Part shown: positions 16,552 through 25,208 of the stretch, piece by piece | How the letters are laid out: each line of letters opens with the position of its first letter | Numbering within the stretch: the stretch's first letter is position 1 | NCBI GenBank assembly: GCA_965222335.1 | Contig: OZ244944.1 | Coordinates: 3,658,001 to 3,722,000, forward strand | Direction: 5' to 3' | DNA: 64,000 nt | Origin: G965222335 sp965222335 | GTDB lineage: Bacteria > Pseudomonadota > Gammaproteobacteria > Pseudomonadales > Halieaceae | Notes under the pieces: model-generated | What the model saw: the letters and a program-made list of their open reading frames with translations, nothing else | What the model was told of the DNA's origin: nothing | The model's database searches: none | Position numbers and translations under genes: made by a program

Positions 16552-19500
16552 ATGATTTTGCGCGGTGCCCCGGCCCTGTCTGCTTTCCGGCAGGACAAGC
16601 TGGCGGCCAAACTTGCGGCCATCCACCCCGAGGTCCGGCTGTTGCACAGCGAGTTCGTGCATTTCGCCCAGACCGATGCCCCCCTGGAGGCGGCGACCGA
16701 GGCTACCCTTCGGCAATTGCTGACCTACGGCCCCCACGCCGAGGCTGGCGCGCCGCTCCCGGCGTCGGCCACGCTGGCCCTGGCAGTGCCGCGACCCGGC
16801 ACGATTTCCCCCTGGTCCAGCAAGGCCACCGACATTGCCCACAACTGCGGCCTGACTTCGATTCGCCGGCTGGAGCGTGGCACCGCCTTTTACCTCGACC
16901 TGCCCGCCGGCCTCGACGGTGCGGCGCGTGGGCGGATCCTGGACCTGCTGCACGATCGTATGACCGAGAGCGTCCTGGATTCGCTGGAGGATGCCCGGGC
17001 GCTGTTTCGCGAGGCGCAACCGGCGCCCCTGGCAGCGGTGGACCTGCTGGGCGGTGGCCGCGATGCGCTGGTGGCGGCGGATCGCGACCTGGGCCTTGCC
17101 CTGGCGGACGACGAGCTGGATTACCTGGTGGACAGTTTCCAGGACCTGGGCCGCAACCCCACCGACGTCGAGCTGATGATGTTCGCCCAGGCCAACTCGG
17201 AGCACTGCCGCCACAAAATCTTCAATGCCAGCTGGACCATAGATGGTAAGCCCCAGGATCACTCGCTGTTTGCCATGATCCGCAATACGCATGCACTGGG
17301 TGGCGAGAATGTACTCTCGGCTTACTCGGACAACGCCGCGGTCGTCGCCGGCACCCGCGCGGGTCGCTTCTATCCCGATCCCGGGAGCTGTGAATACAGT
17401 TTCTCCATGGAACCCGTGCACCTGTTAATGAAGGTGGAGACCCACAATCATCCCACCGCGATCGCCCCCTTCCCGGGTGCCGGCACCGGCGCCGGCGGTG
17501 AAATCCGCGACGAGGGCGCGGTGGGGCGCGGCTCCAAACCCAAGGTGGGCCTCACCGGCTTTTCGGTGTCGAACCTGGAGATCCCCGATCTCGGCCAGCC
17601 CTGGGAGCAGCCCTACGGCAAGCCGGGGCGCATCGTCTCCGCCCTGGATATCATGCTCGAGGGCCCGATCGGCGGCGCCGCCTTTAACAACGAATTCGGT
17701 CGCCCCAATCTGTGCGGCTATTTCCGCAGCTACCAGTGCGAGGTTCCCGGGCTTGAGGGCCCGGAAGTCCGTGGGTACCACAAGCCCGTGATGATTGCCG
17801 GCGGCTACGGCAATATTCGCGAGGAGCACGTGGAGAAAGGAGAGTTCGACGCCGGCGCGAAGCTGATCGTGCTGGGTGGCCCGGCGATGCTGATCGGCCT
17901 GGGGGGTGGCGCCGCCTCCTCCATGGCCAGCGGGGCCAGCGCCGAAGACCTGGATTTTGCCTCCGTGCAGCGCCAGAACCCGGAAATGGAGCGCCGCTGC
18001 CAGGAAGTCATCGATCGCTGCTGGCAGCTGGGCGCAGACAATCCCATCGCCTTCATCCACGACGTCGGTGCCGGGGGGCTGTCCAACGCCCTGCCGGAGC
18101 TGGTCAAGGATGGCGGCCGGGGCGGGCGCTTCGACCTGCGCGCGGTGCCCAACGACGAGCCCGGGATGTCGCCCCTGGAGATCTGGTGCAATGAATCCCA
18201 GGAGCGCTATGTGCTCGCGGTGGAGCCGTCGCAGCTGGAGCGCTTTACCGCCATTTGTGAGCGCGAGCGCTGCCCCTACGCGGTGGTCGGCGAGGCTACC
18301 GGGGAACTGCTGCTGCAGGTCACGGACCCGCTGCTCGACGACACGCCGGTTGATCTGCCGATGTCGGTGTTGTTCGGCAAACCGCCGCGCATGCACCGGG
18401 AAATCCGGCGCCAGGCTGTGGCCGGGCAGGCGTTGGAGCTGTCGGCTGAGCTGCGCGAATGCATGGAGCGGGTACTGCAGCTGCCGACCGTGGCCAGCAA
18501 GCAGTTCCTGATTACCATTGGCGATCGCACTGTGACCGGGATGGTCGCCCGGGACCAGATGGTGGGGCCCTGGCAGGTGCCGGTCGCGGATTGCGCGATG
18601 ACCACCGTGTCCTACGACAGCTACGCTGGCGAGGCGATGGCCATGGGCGAGCGCACCCCGCTGGCCCTGCTGGATGGTCCCGCCTCGGGGCGCATGGCCA
18701 TTGCCGAGGCCATTACCAATATCTGCGCGGCGCCGATCGCCGACCTCAGGGACATCAAGCTGTCTGCCAACTGGATGTGTGCCGCCGGTCACGGCCGCGA
18801 GGACGAGGTGCTGTTCGACACCGTGCGCGCGGTGGGCATGGAGCTGTGTCCCGCGTTGGGCATTACGGTGCCGGTGGGCAAGGATTCCATGTCCATGCGC
18901 ACCACCTGGCAGGAGGGTGACGAGCACAAGGCAGTCACGGCGCCGATGTCGCTGGTGATTTCGGCCTTCTCGCCGGTCACCGATGTGCGCCTGGCGGTGA
19001 CGCCCCAGCTTCAGCCCCGGGATGACGCCAGCCTGGTGCTGCTGGATCTGGGCCGCGGCGCCAATCGCCTCGGCGGCTCGGCCCTGGCCCAGGTTTTCGG
19101 CCAGCTGGGGGAGACCCCCGCGGACCTCGACGACCCCGCGGACCTGCGGGGCCTGTTTACGCTGGTGCAGGGCTGTCTTGCGGAGGGCCAGCTGCTCGCC
19201 TATCACGACCGCTCCGACGGCGGCCTGCTGGTGACCCTGCTGGAAATGGCCTTTGCCGGCCACTGTGGCCTGGATATCGACCTGGCCTCGGTGCCCGGCA
19301 CGCCCCGGGACAAGCTGTTTGCCGAGGAGCCCGGGGCGGTACTGCAGCTGGCGGACGCGCATCTGGAGAGCCTGCGCGAACGCGCTGACAGCCTGGGCCT
19401 GGGCGATTGCCTGCACGTGCTGGGGCGCGCGCTCCCCGGTGACGAGCTGCGCCTGGCCGAGAACGGTAAGCAGTTGCTGGAAGATTCGCGGCCGCGCCTG

Positions 19501-20442
19501 CAGGCGCTGTGGTCGCGTACCAGCCATGCCCTGCAGGCGCTGCGGGACAATCCCGAGTGCGCCGATGAGGAATTTGCCCGGATTGCGACTCCGGACCCGG
19601 GCCTCTCGGTACAGTTGAGCTATGACCCCGCCGAAGACATTGCCGCGCCCTTTATTAACAGCGGCGTGCGTCCCCGGGTGGCGATCCTGCGCGAGCAGGG
19701 CGTCAATGGCCACGTGGAGATGGCCGCGGCCTTTCACCGGGCGGGCTTCGCGCCGGTGGATGTGCACATGAGCGATATCCTGTCCGGGCGCTGCGACCTT
19801 GCACACTTCAAGGGCCTGGTGGCCTGTGGCGGCTTTTCCTACGGCGATGTGCTGGGCGCAGGGGAGGGCTGGGCCAAAAGCATCCTGTTCAACCCGGCGG
19901 TGCGGGACAGCTTCAGCCGGTTTTTCCAGCGCGACGACAGCTTCAGCCTCGGGGTTTGCAACGGCTGCCAGATGCTGTCCACGCTCAAGGAGCTGATACC
20001 CGGTGCCGCCCACTGGCCCCGCTTCGTGCGCAACCGCTCGGAGCAGTTTGAGGCCCGGTTTTCCCTGGTGCGGGTGGAGCCTTCGCCATCGGTTCTGCTG
20101 GCGGACATGGCGGGGTCGCACCTGCCCATCGCGGTCGCCCACGGCGAGGGCAGGGCGGAATTCAGTGACGTGGCGGCCCGCGAGGCCTGCGAGAACAGTG
20201 GCACCGTGGCCCTGCGTTTCCTGGAAAATGACCTCAGCGTTGCCAGCCGCTATCCCGCCAATCCGAACGGTTCACCGGGTGGCCTCGGCGGTTTGTGCAG
20301 CGATGATGGACGGGTCACCATCATGATGCCGCACCCGGAGCGGGTCTATCGTGCGGTGCAGTGCTCCTGGGCCCCCCGGGAGTGGGCTGAGGACGGTGGC
20401 TGGTCGCGCCTGTTCCGCAATGCCCGGCAGTGGCTCGGCTGA
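16552..20442 (+). CDS. purL: phosphoribosylformylglycinamidine synthase (large single-chain)
   Basis: Fourth step of purine synthesis: FGAR + glutamine + ATP to FGAM. At 1296 aa it is essentially the length of the E. coli enzyme. In order: the N-terminal PurS-like domain; the two AIR-synthase-like ATP domains with ANSEHCRHKIFNA, KVETHNHPTAIAPFPGAGTG and VGKDSMSMRTTW; and the C-terminal class I amidotransferase with ACGGFSYGDVLGAG, nucleophile Cys in GVCNGCQMLS and the His/Glu pair in MPHPERVYR. Start at the ATG 16552 follows a CCCCGGAG-like site. It is monocistronic; secD behind it has its own promoter-like sequence. Confidence 0.97.
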   Translation: MILRGAPALSAFRQDKLAAKLAAIHPEVRLLHSEFVHFAQTDAPLEAATEATLRQLLTYGPHAEAGAPLPASATLALAVPRPGTISPWSSKATDIAHNCGLTSIRRLERGTAFYLDLPAGLDGAARGRILDLLHDRMTESVLDSLEDARALFREAQPAPLAAVDLLGGGRDALVAADRDLGLALADDELDYLVDSFQDLGRNPTDVELMMFAQANSEHCRHKIFNASWTIDGKPQDHSLFAMIRNTHALGGENVLSAYSDNAAVVAGTRAGRFYPDPGSCEYSFSMEPVHLLMKVETHNHPTAIAPFPGAGTGAGGEIRDEGAVGRGSKPKVGLTGFSVSNLEIPDLGQPWEQPYGKPGRIVSALDIMLEGPIGGAAFNNEFGRPNLCGYFRSYQCEVPGLEGPEVRGYHKPVMIAGGYGNIREEHVEKGEFDAGAKLIVLGGPAMLIGLGGGAASSMASGASAEDLDFASVQRQNPEMERRCQEVIDRCWQLGADNPIAFIHDVGAGGLSNALPELVKDGGRGGRFDLRAVPNDEPGMSPLEIWCNESQERYVLAVEPSQLERFTAICERERCPYAVVGEATGELLLQVTDPLLDDTPVDLPMSVLFGKPPRMHREIRRQAVAGQALELSAELRECMERVLQLPTVASKQFLITIGDRTVTGMVARDQMVGPWQVPVADCAMTTVSYDSYAGEAMAMGERTPLALLDGPASGRMAIAEAITNICAAPIADLRDIKLSANWMCAAGHGREDEVLFDTVRAVGMELCPALGITVPVGKDSMSMRTTWQEGDEHKAVTAPMSLVISAFSPVTDVRLAVTPQLQPRDDASLVLLDLGRGANRLGGSALAQVFGQLGETPADLDDPADLRGLFTLVQGCLAEGQLLAYHDRSDGGLLVTLLEMAFAGHCGLDIDLASVPGTPRDKLFAEEPGAVLQLADAHLESLRERADSLGLGDCLHVLGRALPGDELRLAENGKQLLEDSRPRLQALWSRTSHALQALRDNPECADEEFARIATPDPGLSVQLSYDPAEDIAAPFINSGVRPRVAILREQGVNGHVEMAAAFHRAGFAPVDVHMSDILSGRCDLAHFKGLVACGGFSYGDVLGAGEGWAKSILFNPAVRDSFSRFFQRDDSFSLGVCNGCQMLSTLKELIPGAAHWPRFVRNRSEQFEARFSLVRVEPSPSVLLADMAGSHLPIAVAHGEGRAEFSDVAAREACENSGTVALRFLENDLSVASRYPANPNGSPGGLGGLCSDDGRVTIMMPHPERVYRAVQCSWAPREWAEDGGWSRLFRNARQWLG

Positions 20443-20456
20443 GGCCGACGCGTCAC

Positions 20457-20484
20457 TTGTGACTCCTAGCTGATAATTTATAAT
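20457..20484 (+). promoter_or_regulatory. sigma-70-like promoter for secDF
   Basis: TTGTGA (20457-20462), 16-bp spacer, TATAAT (20479-20484, perfect -10), about 60 bp before secD and just after the purL stop. It supports independent transcription of secDF. Confidence 0.6.
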
Positions 20485-20546
20485 GGCGCCCTTTCCGAGA
20501 CCGGGGGTTGGCGCTCCCGACCCCTTTTCCCTGTCAGAGTCCTACT

Positions 20547-22427
20547 ATGCTAAACAAGTACCCGCTGTGGAAATACCTGCTGGTGATCGCGGTGATCGTG
20601 ACCGGGCTGGTATACGCGGCGCCCAACCTCTATGCGCCGGACGCGGCCCTGCAGATCACCGGCGAGAGTAGCGCCCAGCTGATCGATGACGACATCCTGT
20701 CCCGCGCCACCGGTGCCCTGGAAGAATCGGGCATAGAGCACTTTGGTGAAGTCATCGATGCCGACGGCCGCAACGCCCTGATCCGGCTGCGCGATGCGGA
20801 GAAGCAGCTTACCGCCCAGGCGCGGGTGTCCCGGGCGCTAGGGGACGGCTTTATTGTGGCCTTGAACCTGGCCCCCACGACGCCCGATTGGCTCAGCAAT
20901 ATCGGTGCGCAACCGATGAAACTTGGCCTCGACCTCAGCGGCGGCGTGCATTTCAAGCTCGAGGTTGATGTGGCGGCCGCGGTGGAGCGGCGCCAGGAAT
21001 ACTACGTCAATGCGGTCAAGCGCGCCCTGCGCGAGGACCGCATTCGTGGCTTTGTCGACATGGACGACAGCGGTGCGGTGGTGGGGCGGTTCCGCACCGA
21101 GGCCCAGCGCGAACAGGCCCGCGACCTGATCGCCGAAAACCACCCGGAGCTGGTCCTGGATCGCATCGACGAGGAGGGCGAATTCAGCATTCGCGCGGTG
21201 ATGAGTGAGCAGACCCGGGATGAGATCGCCAGCTATGCGGTGAGCCAGAACCTCACCACCCTGCGCAACCGGGTGAATGAACTGGGTGTTTCCGAGCCGC
21301 TGGTGCAGCGCCAGGGCCAGAACCGGATCGTGGTGGAACTGCCGGGGATCCAGGACACGGCCGAGGCCAAGCGGATCCTGGGCAAGGTGGCGAACCTCGA
21401 GTTCCGCCTGGTGGCCAACATGGACGCGCCGCCGTCGGAAAAGCAGCGCTTTGAGTATCGTGGTGCCGATCGCGCCGGGATGAGCGAGTGGCTGGAGCGG
21501 GATGTGATCATCACCGGTGAGCGGGTGGCCAATGCCCAGGCCAGCTTCGACCAGAACGGCCGGCCCAACGTACAGATCAGCCTGGATTCAGAGGGCGGCA
21601 CCCTGATGTCCCGCGCCACCCGCAACAACATCAAGCGTCGCATGGGTGTGCTGTTTATCGAGCGCAAGTACCGGACCCGCTACGAGGTGCAGGAGGACGG
21701 CACCGAGGTTGCGGTGAAGGTGCCCTACGACGAGAAGACCCTGCTCACCGCCCCGGTGATCCAGTCGGCCCTTGGCGCCCAGTTTCAGATCACCGGCCTG
21801 GACAGCCCGATCGAGGCCTCGGAGCTGGCCCTGATGCTGCGGGCCGGTGCCCTGGCGGCGCCGATCAGTTTTGTCGAGGAACGCACGGTGGGGCCCTCCC
21901 TGGGGGCCGAGAATATCCGCCTGGGGGTGAAGTCCGTGCAGTACGGCCTCGCCCTGGTGGTGCTGTTCATGATTCTCTACTACCGGCTCTTCGGCGTGTT
22001 CGCGGTTGTCGCCCTGAGTTTCAACCTGGTGCTGCTGGTGGCCTTTATGTCCCTGATCGGGGCCACCCTGACCCTGCCCGGTATCGCGGGTATCGTGTTG
22101 ACGGTGGGCATGGCGGTGGATGCCAACGTGCTGATTTTCTCGCGCATACGGGAGGAGATCCGCAACGGGCGATCCCCGCAGATGGCGATCCATTCAGGCT
22201 ATGACGCAGCCCTGTCGACCATTCTCGATGCCAATATCACCACCCTCATCGTGGCGGTGATTCTCTACGCCGTAGGCACCGGGCCGGTGAAGGGCTTCGC
22301 GGTCACCCTGTCGGTGGGTATTGTGACCTCGATGTTTACCGCCATCGTGGGCACCCGGGCCATGGTGAATCTCGTCTATGGCGGACGCAAAGTGAAATCC
22401 CTGGCAATCGGGGGGAGCCAAGCATGA
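20547..22427 (+). CDS. secD: protein translocase subunit SecD
   Basis: Inner-membrane SecDF component that uses the proton gradient to pull preproteins out of SecYEG. 626 aa from the ATG at 20547, close to the E. coli 615. One N-terminal helix (WKYLLVIAVIVTGLVYAAPN) is followed by the large periplasmic P1 head and five C-terminal helices. The family signature LGLDLSGGVHF follows the head start, and TM4 carries GMAVDANVLIFSRIREEI with the proton-pathway Asp. It is coupled to secF by an ATGA overlap. No yajC precedes it, unlike the usual yajC-secD-secF order. Confidence 0.96.
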   Translation: MLNKYPLWKYLLVIAVIVTGLVYAAPNLYAPDAALQITGESSAQLIDDDILSRATGALEESGIEHFGEVIDADGRNALIRLRDAEKQLTAQARVSRALGDGFIVALNLAPTTPDWLSNIGAQPMKLGLDLSGGVHFKLEVDVAAAVERRQEYYVNAVKRALREDRIRGFVDMDDSGAVVGRFRTEAQREQARDLIAENHPELVLDRIDEEGEFSIRAVMSEQTRDEIASYAVSQNLTTLRNRVNELGVSEPLVQRQGQNRIVVELPGIQDTAEAKRILGKVANLEFRLVANMDAPPSEKQRFEYRGADRAGMSEWLERDVIITGERVANAQASFDQNGRPNVQISLDSEGGTLMSRATRNNIKRRMGVLFIERKYRTRYEVQEDGTEVAVKVPYDEKTLLTAPVIQSALGAQFQITGLDSPIEASELALMLRAGALAAPISFVEERTVGPSLGAENIRLGVKSVQYGLALVVLFMILYYRLFGVFAVVALSFNLVLLVAFMSLIGATLTLPGIAGIVLTVGMAVDANVLIFSRIREEIRNGRSPQMAIHSGYDAALSTILDANITTLIVAVILYAVGTGPVKGFAVTLSVGIVTSMFTAIVGTRAMVNLVYGGRKVKSLAIGGSQA

Positions 22428-23338
22428 AGACGATTAATTTCATGGGGCAGCGCAAGCTGGCCCTGGCGCTGTCGGCGTTACTGCTGATGGTGGCGATGTT
22501 CTCCCTGGCGACCAAGCAGTTGAACTGGGGCCTGGACTTTACCGGGGGGACGCTGGTTGAAGTGCACTACAGCGAAACCGCGAATCTGAACGCGATTCGC
22601 GACACCCTCGACGGTGGTGGCTACGCCGGCGCCATTGTGGTCAGCTTCGGTACCGACCAGGATGTGCTGATCCGCCTGCCCCAGGGCCATTCCGACAAGG
22701 AAGGTACGGCCCTGGTGAGCCTGCTGCAGTCCAGCTACGAGGGTGAGGTGGAGTTGCGCCGGATAGAATTTGTCGGTCCCCAGGTGGGCGACGAGCTGCG
22801 CGAGCAGGGCGGCCTGGCGATGCTACTGGCCCTCGGCCTGGTGATGCTCTACATCGCCTTCCGCTTCCAGTTCAAGTTTGCGGTGGGGGCGGTGGTGGCC
22901 CTGATCCACGACGTGATCATCACCCTGGGCTTCTTCTCGGTGATCGGCCTGGAGTTTGACCTGACGGTGCTCGCCGCGCTGCTGGCGGTGATCGGTTACT
23001 CCCTGAACGACACCATTGTCGTGTCGGACCGGATTCGCGAGAATTTCCGCAAGCTGCGCCGCTCGGACCCGGTGGAGGTGATCAATATTTCCCTGTCCGA
23101 GACCCTGGGGCGTACCCTGGTGACCTCGATGACCACCCTGCTGGTGCTGATCGCCCTGGCCGTGCTGGGCGGCGAGATGATCAACGGCTTCGCCGTGGCG
23201 CTGATCGTGGGCGTGTTGATCGGTACCTATTCGTCGATCTATGTGGCGGCCAACGCCCTGATCATTATGGGTGTCGACAAGGAAGACCTGATGATCCCGG
23301 TGAAAGAGGGCGCCGAGCAGGAAGACCTGGCGCCCTGA
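22424..23338 (+). CDS. secF: protein translocase subunit SecF
   Basis: Partner of SecD in the SecDF-YajC translocation motor. 304 aa, slightly shorter than the E. coli 323. It has an N-terminal helix, a small periplasmic domain with NWGLDFTGGTLVEV, and five helices including IGYSLNDTIVVSDRIREN, where the conserved Asp/Arg mirror those of SecD. It starts inside the secD stop (ATGA), indicating translational coupling. It ends 19 bp from the convergent suhB. Confidence 0.96.
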   Translation: MKTINFMGQRKLALALSALLLMVAMFSLATKQLNWGLDFTGGTLVEVHYSETANLNAIRDTLDGGGYAGAIVVSFGTDQDVLIRLPQGHSDKEGTALVSLLQSSYEGEVELRRIEFVGPQVGDELREQGGLAMLLALGLVMLYIAFRFQFKFAVGAVVALIHDVIITLGFFSVIGLEFDLTVLAALLAVIGYSLNDTIVVSDRIRENFRKLRRSDPVEVINISLSETLGRTLVTSMTTLLVLIALAVLGGEMINGFAVALIVGVLIGTYSSIYVAANALIIMGVDKEDLMIPVKEGAEQEDLAP

Positions 23339-23357
23339 GTGATGCCCGGCTCCGCTG

Positions 23358-24152
23358 CTAGCCCAGCAGGGGCCGGGTGACCTGCAGCACGGCCTTGAAG
23401 CACTTGGGGTTGCCGCAGACGATGTCGCCACTGTCCAGGTGCTTGTCGGCACCATTGAAGTCGGACACCAGGCCGCCGGCCTCACGCACCAGCAGATCCC
23501 CCGCGGCGATGTCCCAGATGGACAGGCCCTTCTCCCAGAACGCGTCCAGGCGGCCCGCGGCGACATAGGCCAGGTCCAGCGACGCGGCGCCCGCGCGGCG
23601 GATACCCGCGCACTGACCCGCCAGGATCTCAATACTCTTGCTGTAGGGCCCGAGGATGTCGTCGCAGTGGTTGCGAAAGGGGATGCCGGTGCCCAGCAGG
23701 GCCCCGTCCAGGGACGCGCGGTCGCTGACCCGGATGCGGCGGCCGTTGAACTGGGCGCCGCGACCGCGAGAGGCGGTGAATTCTTCCCGGCGCACGGGAT
23801 CCAGGATGACCGCATGTTCCACCTTGCCCCGGTACAGGCAGGCAATGGAGACCGCGAAGTGAGGAATCCCGCGCAGGAAATTGGTCGTGCCGTCCAGGGG
23901 ATCGATGACCCAGCGGTATTCGGCCTCGGCATTGCCCTGCAGCCCGCCCTCCTCGCCCAGGAAGGCGTGGTCCGGATAGGCCTTGTTGAGGTGATAGATG
24001 ATCTCCCGCTCGGCTGCCACGTCGACCTCGGAGACGAAGTCATTGCGACCCTTGGTGGAGACCTCGATGCGTTCCAGGTCATCGGAGGCGCGCATGATCT
24101 GTTCCCCGGCCTTGCGGGCGGCGCGCAGCGCGATGTTGACCATCGGTTCCAT
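23358..24152 (-). CDS. suhB: inositol-1-monophosphatase SuhB
   Basis: Mg-dependent, lithium-sensitive phosphatase on inositol-1-phosphate. In E. coli it also joins the Nus antitermination complex during rRNA synthesis. 264 aa against 267 in E. coli. Metal motifs are FLGEEGG, WVIDPLDGTTNFLRG and the C-terminal WDIAAGDLLVREAGG, all intact. It is divergent from trmJ, reproducing the gammaproteobacterial suhB/trmJ arrangement that normally leads into the isc operon. Confidence 0.95.
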   Translation of the reverse strand: MEPMVNIALRAARKAGEQIMRASDDLERIEVSTKGRNDFVSEVDVAAEREIIYHLNKAYPDHAFLGEEGGLQGNAEAEYRWVIDPLDGTTNFLRGIPHFAVSIACLYRGKVEHAVILDPVRREEFTASRGRGAQFNGRRIRVSDRASLDGALLGTGIPFRNHCDDILGPYSKSIEILAGQCAGIRRAGAASLDLAYVAAGRLDAFWEKGLSIWDIAAGDLLVREAGGLVSDFNGADKHLDSGDIVCGNPKCFKAVLQVTRPLLG

Positions 24153-24339
24153 ATTCTGTGTTCCTGGGTGGGTGCTGAGGGCGCGGGATTATAACAGGAA
24201 ACCCGGCAGGTGTTGCAGGCGGTGGACGTGCGTATTCCCGTGTACTGCCCCGGGAAAGTGGCGGGTGCGGGCCACCCTGTGCGGGGTCTGGTAGACTGGC
24301 GCGCCTCGGCAAGGCCTGATCAGGAAAACGTCAAGCACC

Positions 24340-25086
24340 ATGAATCTCAAGCAAATCCGCATCGTGCTGGTAAACACCTCCCACCCGGGCAACATCGGGG
24401 GCACCGCCCGGGCGATGAAGAATATGGGCCTGGAACGGCTCTACCTGGTGTCGCCGCGGGCCTACCCCGACGAGCAGGCGACCTGGCGCGCGGCGTCTGC
24501 CGGCGACGTCCTGGAATCGGCGGTAGTCACCGCCGCCCTGGAGGAGGCGATCGCCGACTGTCACTTCGTGGTGGGCACCAGCGCGCGGGGGCGGCGCATT
24601 CCCTGGCCGCTGCTGGATCCCCGGCGCTGCGCCGGGCAGATGGCGGCGGCCTCCGGCAGCGGCGAGGTCGCAGTACTCTTTGGCCGCGAGGACCGCGGGC
24701 TTACTAACGACGAACTCAAGCTCTGCAATCTGCACCTGAACATTCCCACTTCGCCGGACTACAGTTCCCTGAACCTGGCCATGGCGGTGCAGATCGTGTG
24801 TTACGAACTGCGCCTGCTGGTAGAGGCTGACAGCCTGCCCGAGTCAGCGGAGGCCCAGTGGGATACCCCCTTCAGCACGCGTGAGAATATGGAGCGCTTC
24901 TATACCCACCTGGAGCAGACCCTGGTGGACATCGAGTTCCTTGACCCGACGGCACCACGGCAGCTCATGTCGCGTCTGCGCCGCCTGTACAGCCGGGTGC
25001 GGCTGGACGAGATGGAGCTGAATATCCTGCGCGGGATTCTCACGGAAACTCAAAAGTGGGTGCAGCGGGCGCGGCGGGGCGAGTGA
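24340..25086 (+). CDS. trmJ: tRNA (cytidine/uridine-32-2'-O)-methyltransferase TrmJ
   Basis: SPOUT (trefoil-knot) methyltransferase modifying ribose of tRNA position 32. 248 aa, matching E. coli (246). Key motifs are TSHPGNIGGTARAMKNMG at the N-terminus, VGTSARGRRIPW, the SAM-knot motif LFGREDRGLTNDE and IPTSPDYSSLNLAMAVQ. A helical C-terminal extension follows. The next gene is iscS after 122 bp that contain the IscR-type promoter; iscR itself, normally between them, is missing. Confidence 0.95.
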   Translation: MNLKQIRIVLVNTSHPGNIGGTARAMKNMGLERLYLVSPRAYPDEQATWRAASAGDVLESAVVTAALEEAIADCHFVVGTSARGRRIPWPLLDPRRCAGQMAAASGSGEVAVLFGREDRGLTNDELKLCNLHLNIPTSPDYSSLNLAMAVQIVCYELRLLVEADSLPESAEAQWDTPFSTRENMERFYTHLEQTLVDIEFLDPTAPRQLMSRLRRLYSRVRLDEMELNILRGILTETQKWVQRARRGE

Positions 25087-25100
25087 AGCACTGCCGGGGA

Positions 25101-25125
25101 ATAGTTGACTGCTTTAGTCAGGTAT
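25101..25125 (+). promoter_or_regulatory. IscR type-1 binding site
   Basis: The 25 bp read ATAGTTGACT then GCTT then TAGTCAGGTAT. Against the E. coli type-1 consensus (ATA-SYY-GACT-RWWW-YAGTC-RRS-TAT) I count one mismatch, a C at a W position. It overlaps the -35 hexamer of the iscS promoter, as in the E. coli iscR promoter, so [2Fe-2S]-IscR should repress iscS. No iscR gene lies in this window. Confidence 0.8.
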
Positions 25126-25133
25126 TTCATACT
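25105..25133 (+). promoter_or_regulatory. iscS promoter
   Basis: TTGACT (25105-25110), 17-bp spacer, CATACT (25128-25133): a good sigma-70 promoter about 75 bp upstream of the iscS ATG, with the IscR box across its -35 and spacer. Confidence 0.65.
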
Positions 25134-25208
25134 TCGTCAGTTATGCACAGTCCCGGTCGGACCGGCCGCCGGCCCGGCCCCTGATGTCGCACGCGGGAGC
25201 TTAACGCA

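Noticed and set aside
17425..20142. Open frame of 905 codons on the minus strand inside purL
   Set aside because: Lies wholly opposite a certain gene; composition (His/Gln/Arg-rich, no motifs) is typical of a GC-rich antisense shadow.
23339..23400. Bidirectional terminator between secF and suhB
   Set aside because: CCCGGC/GCCGGG arms exist but partly inside suhB and without T runs on either strand.
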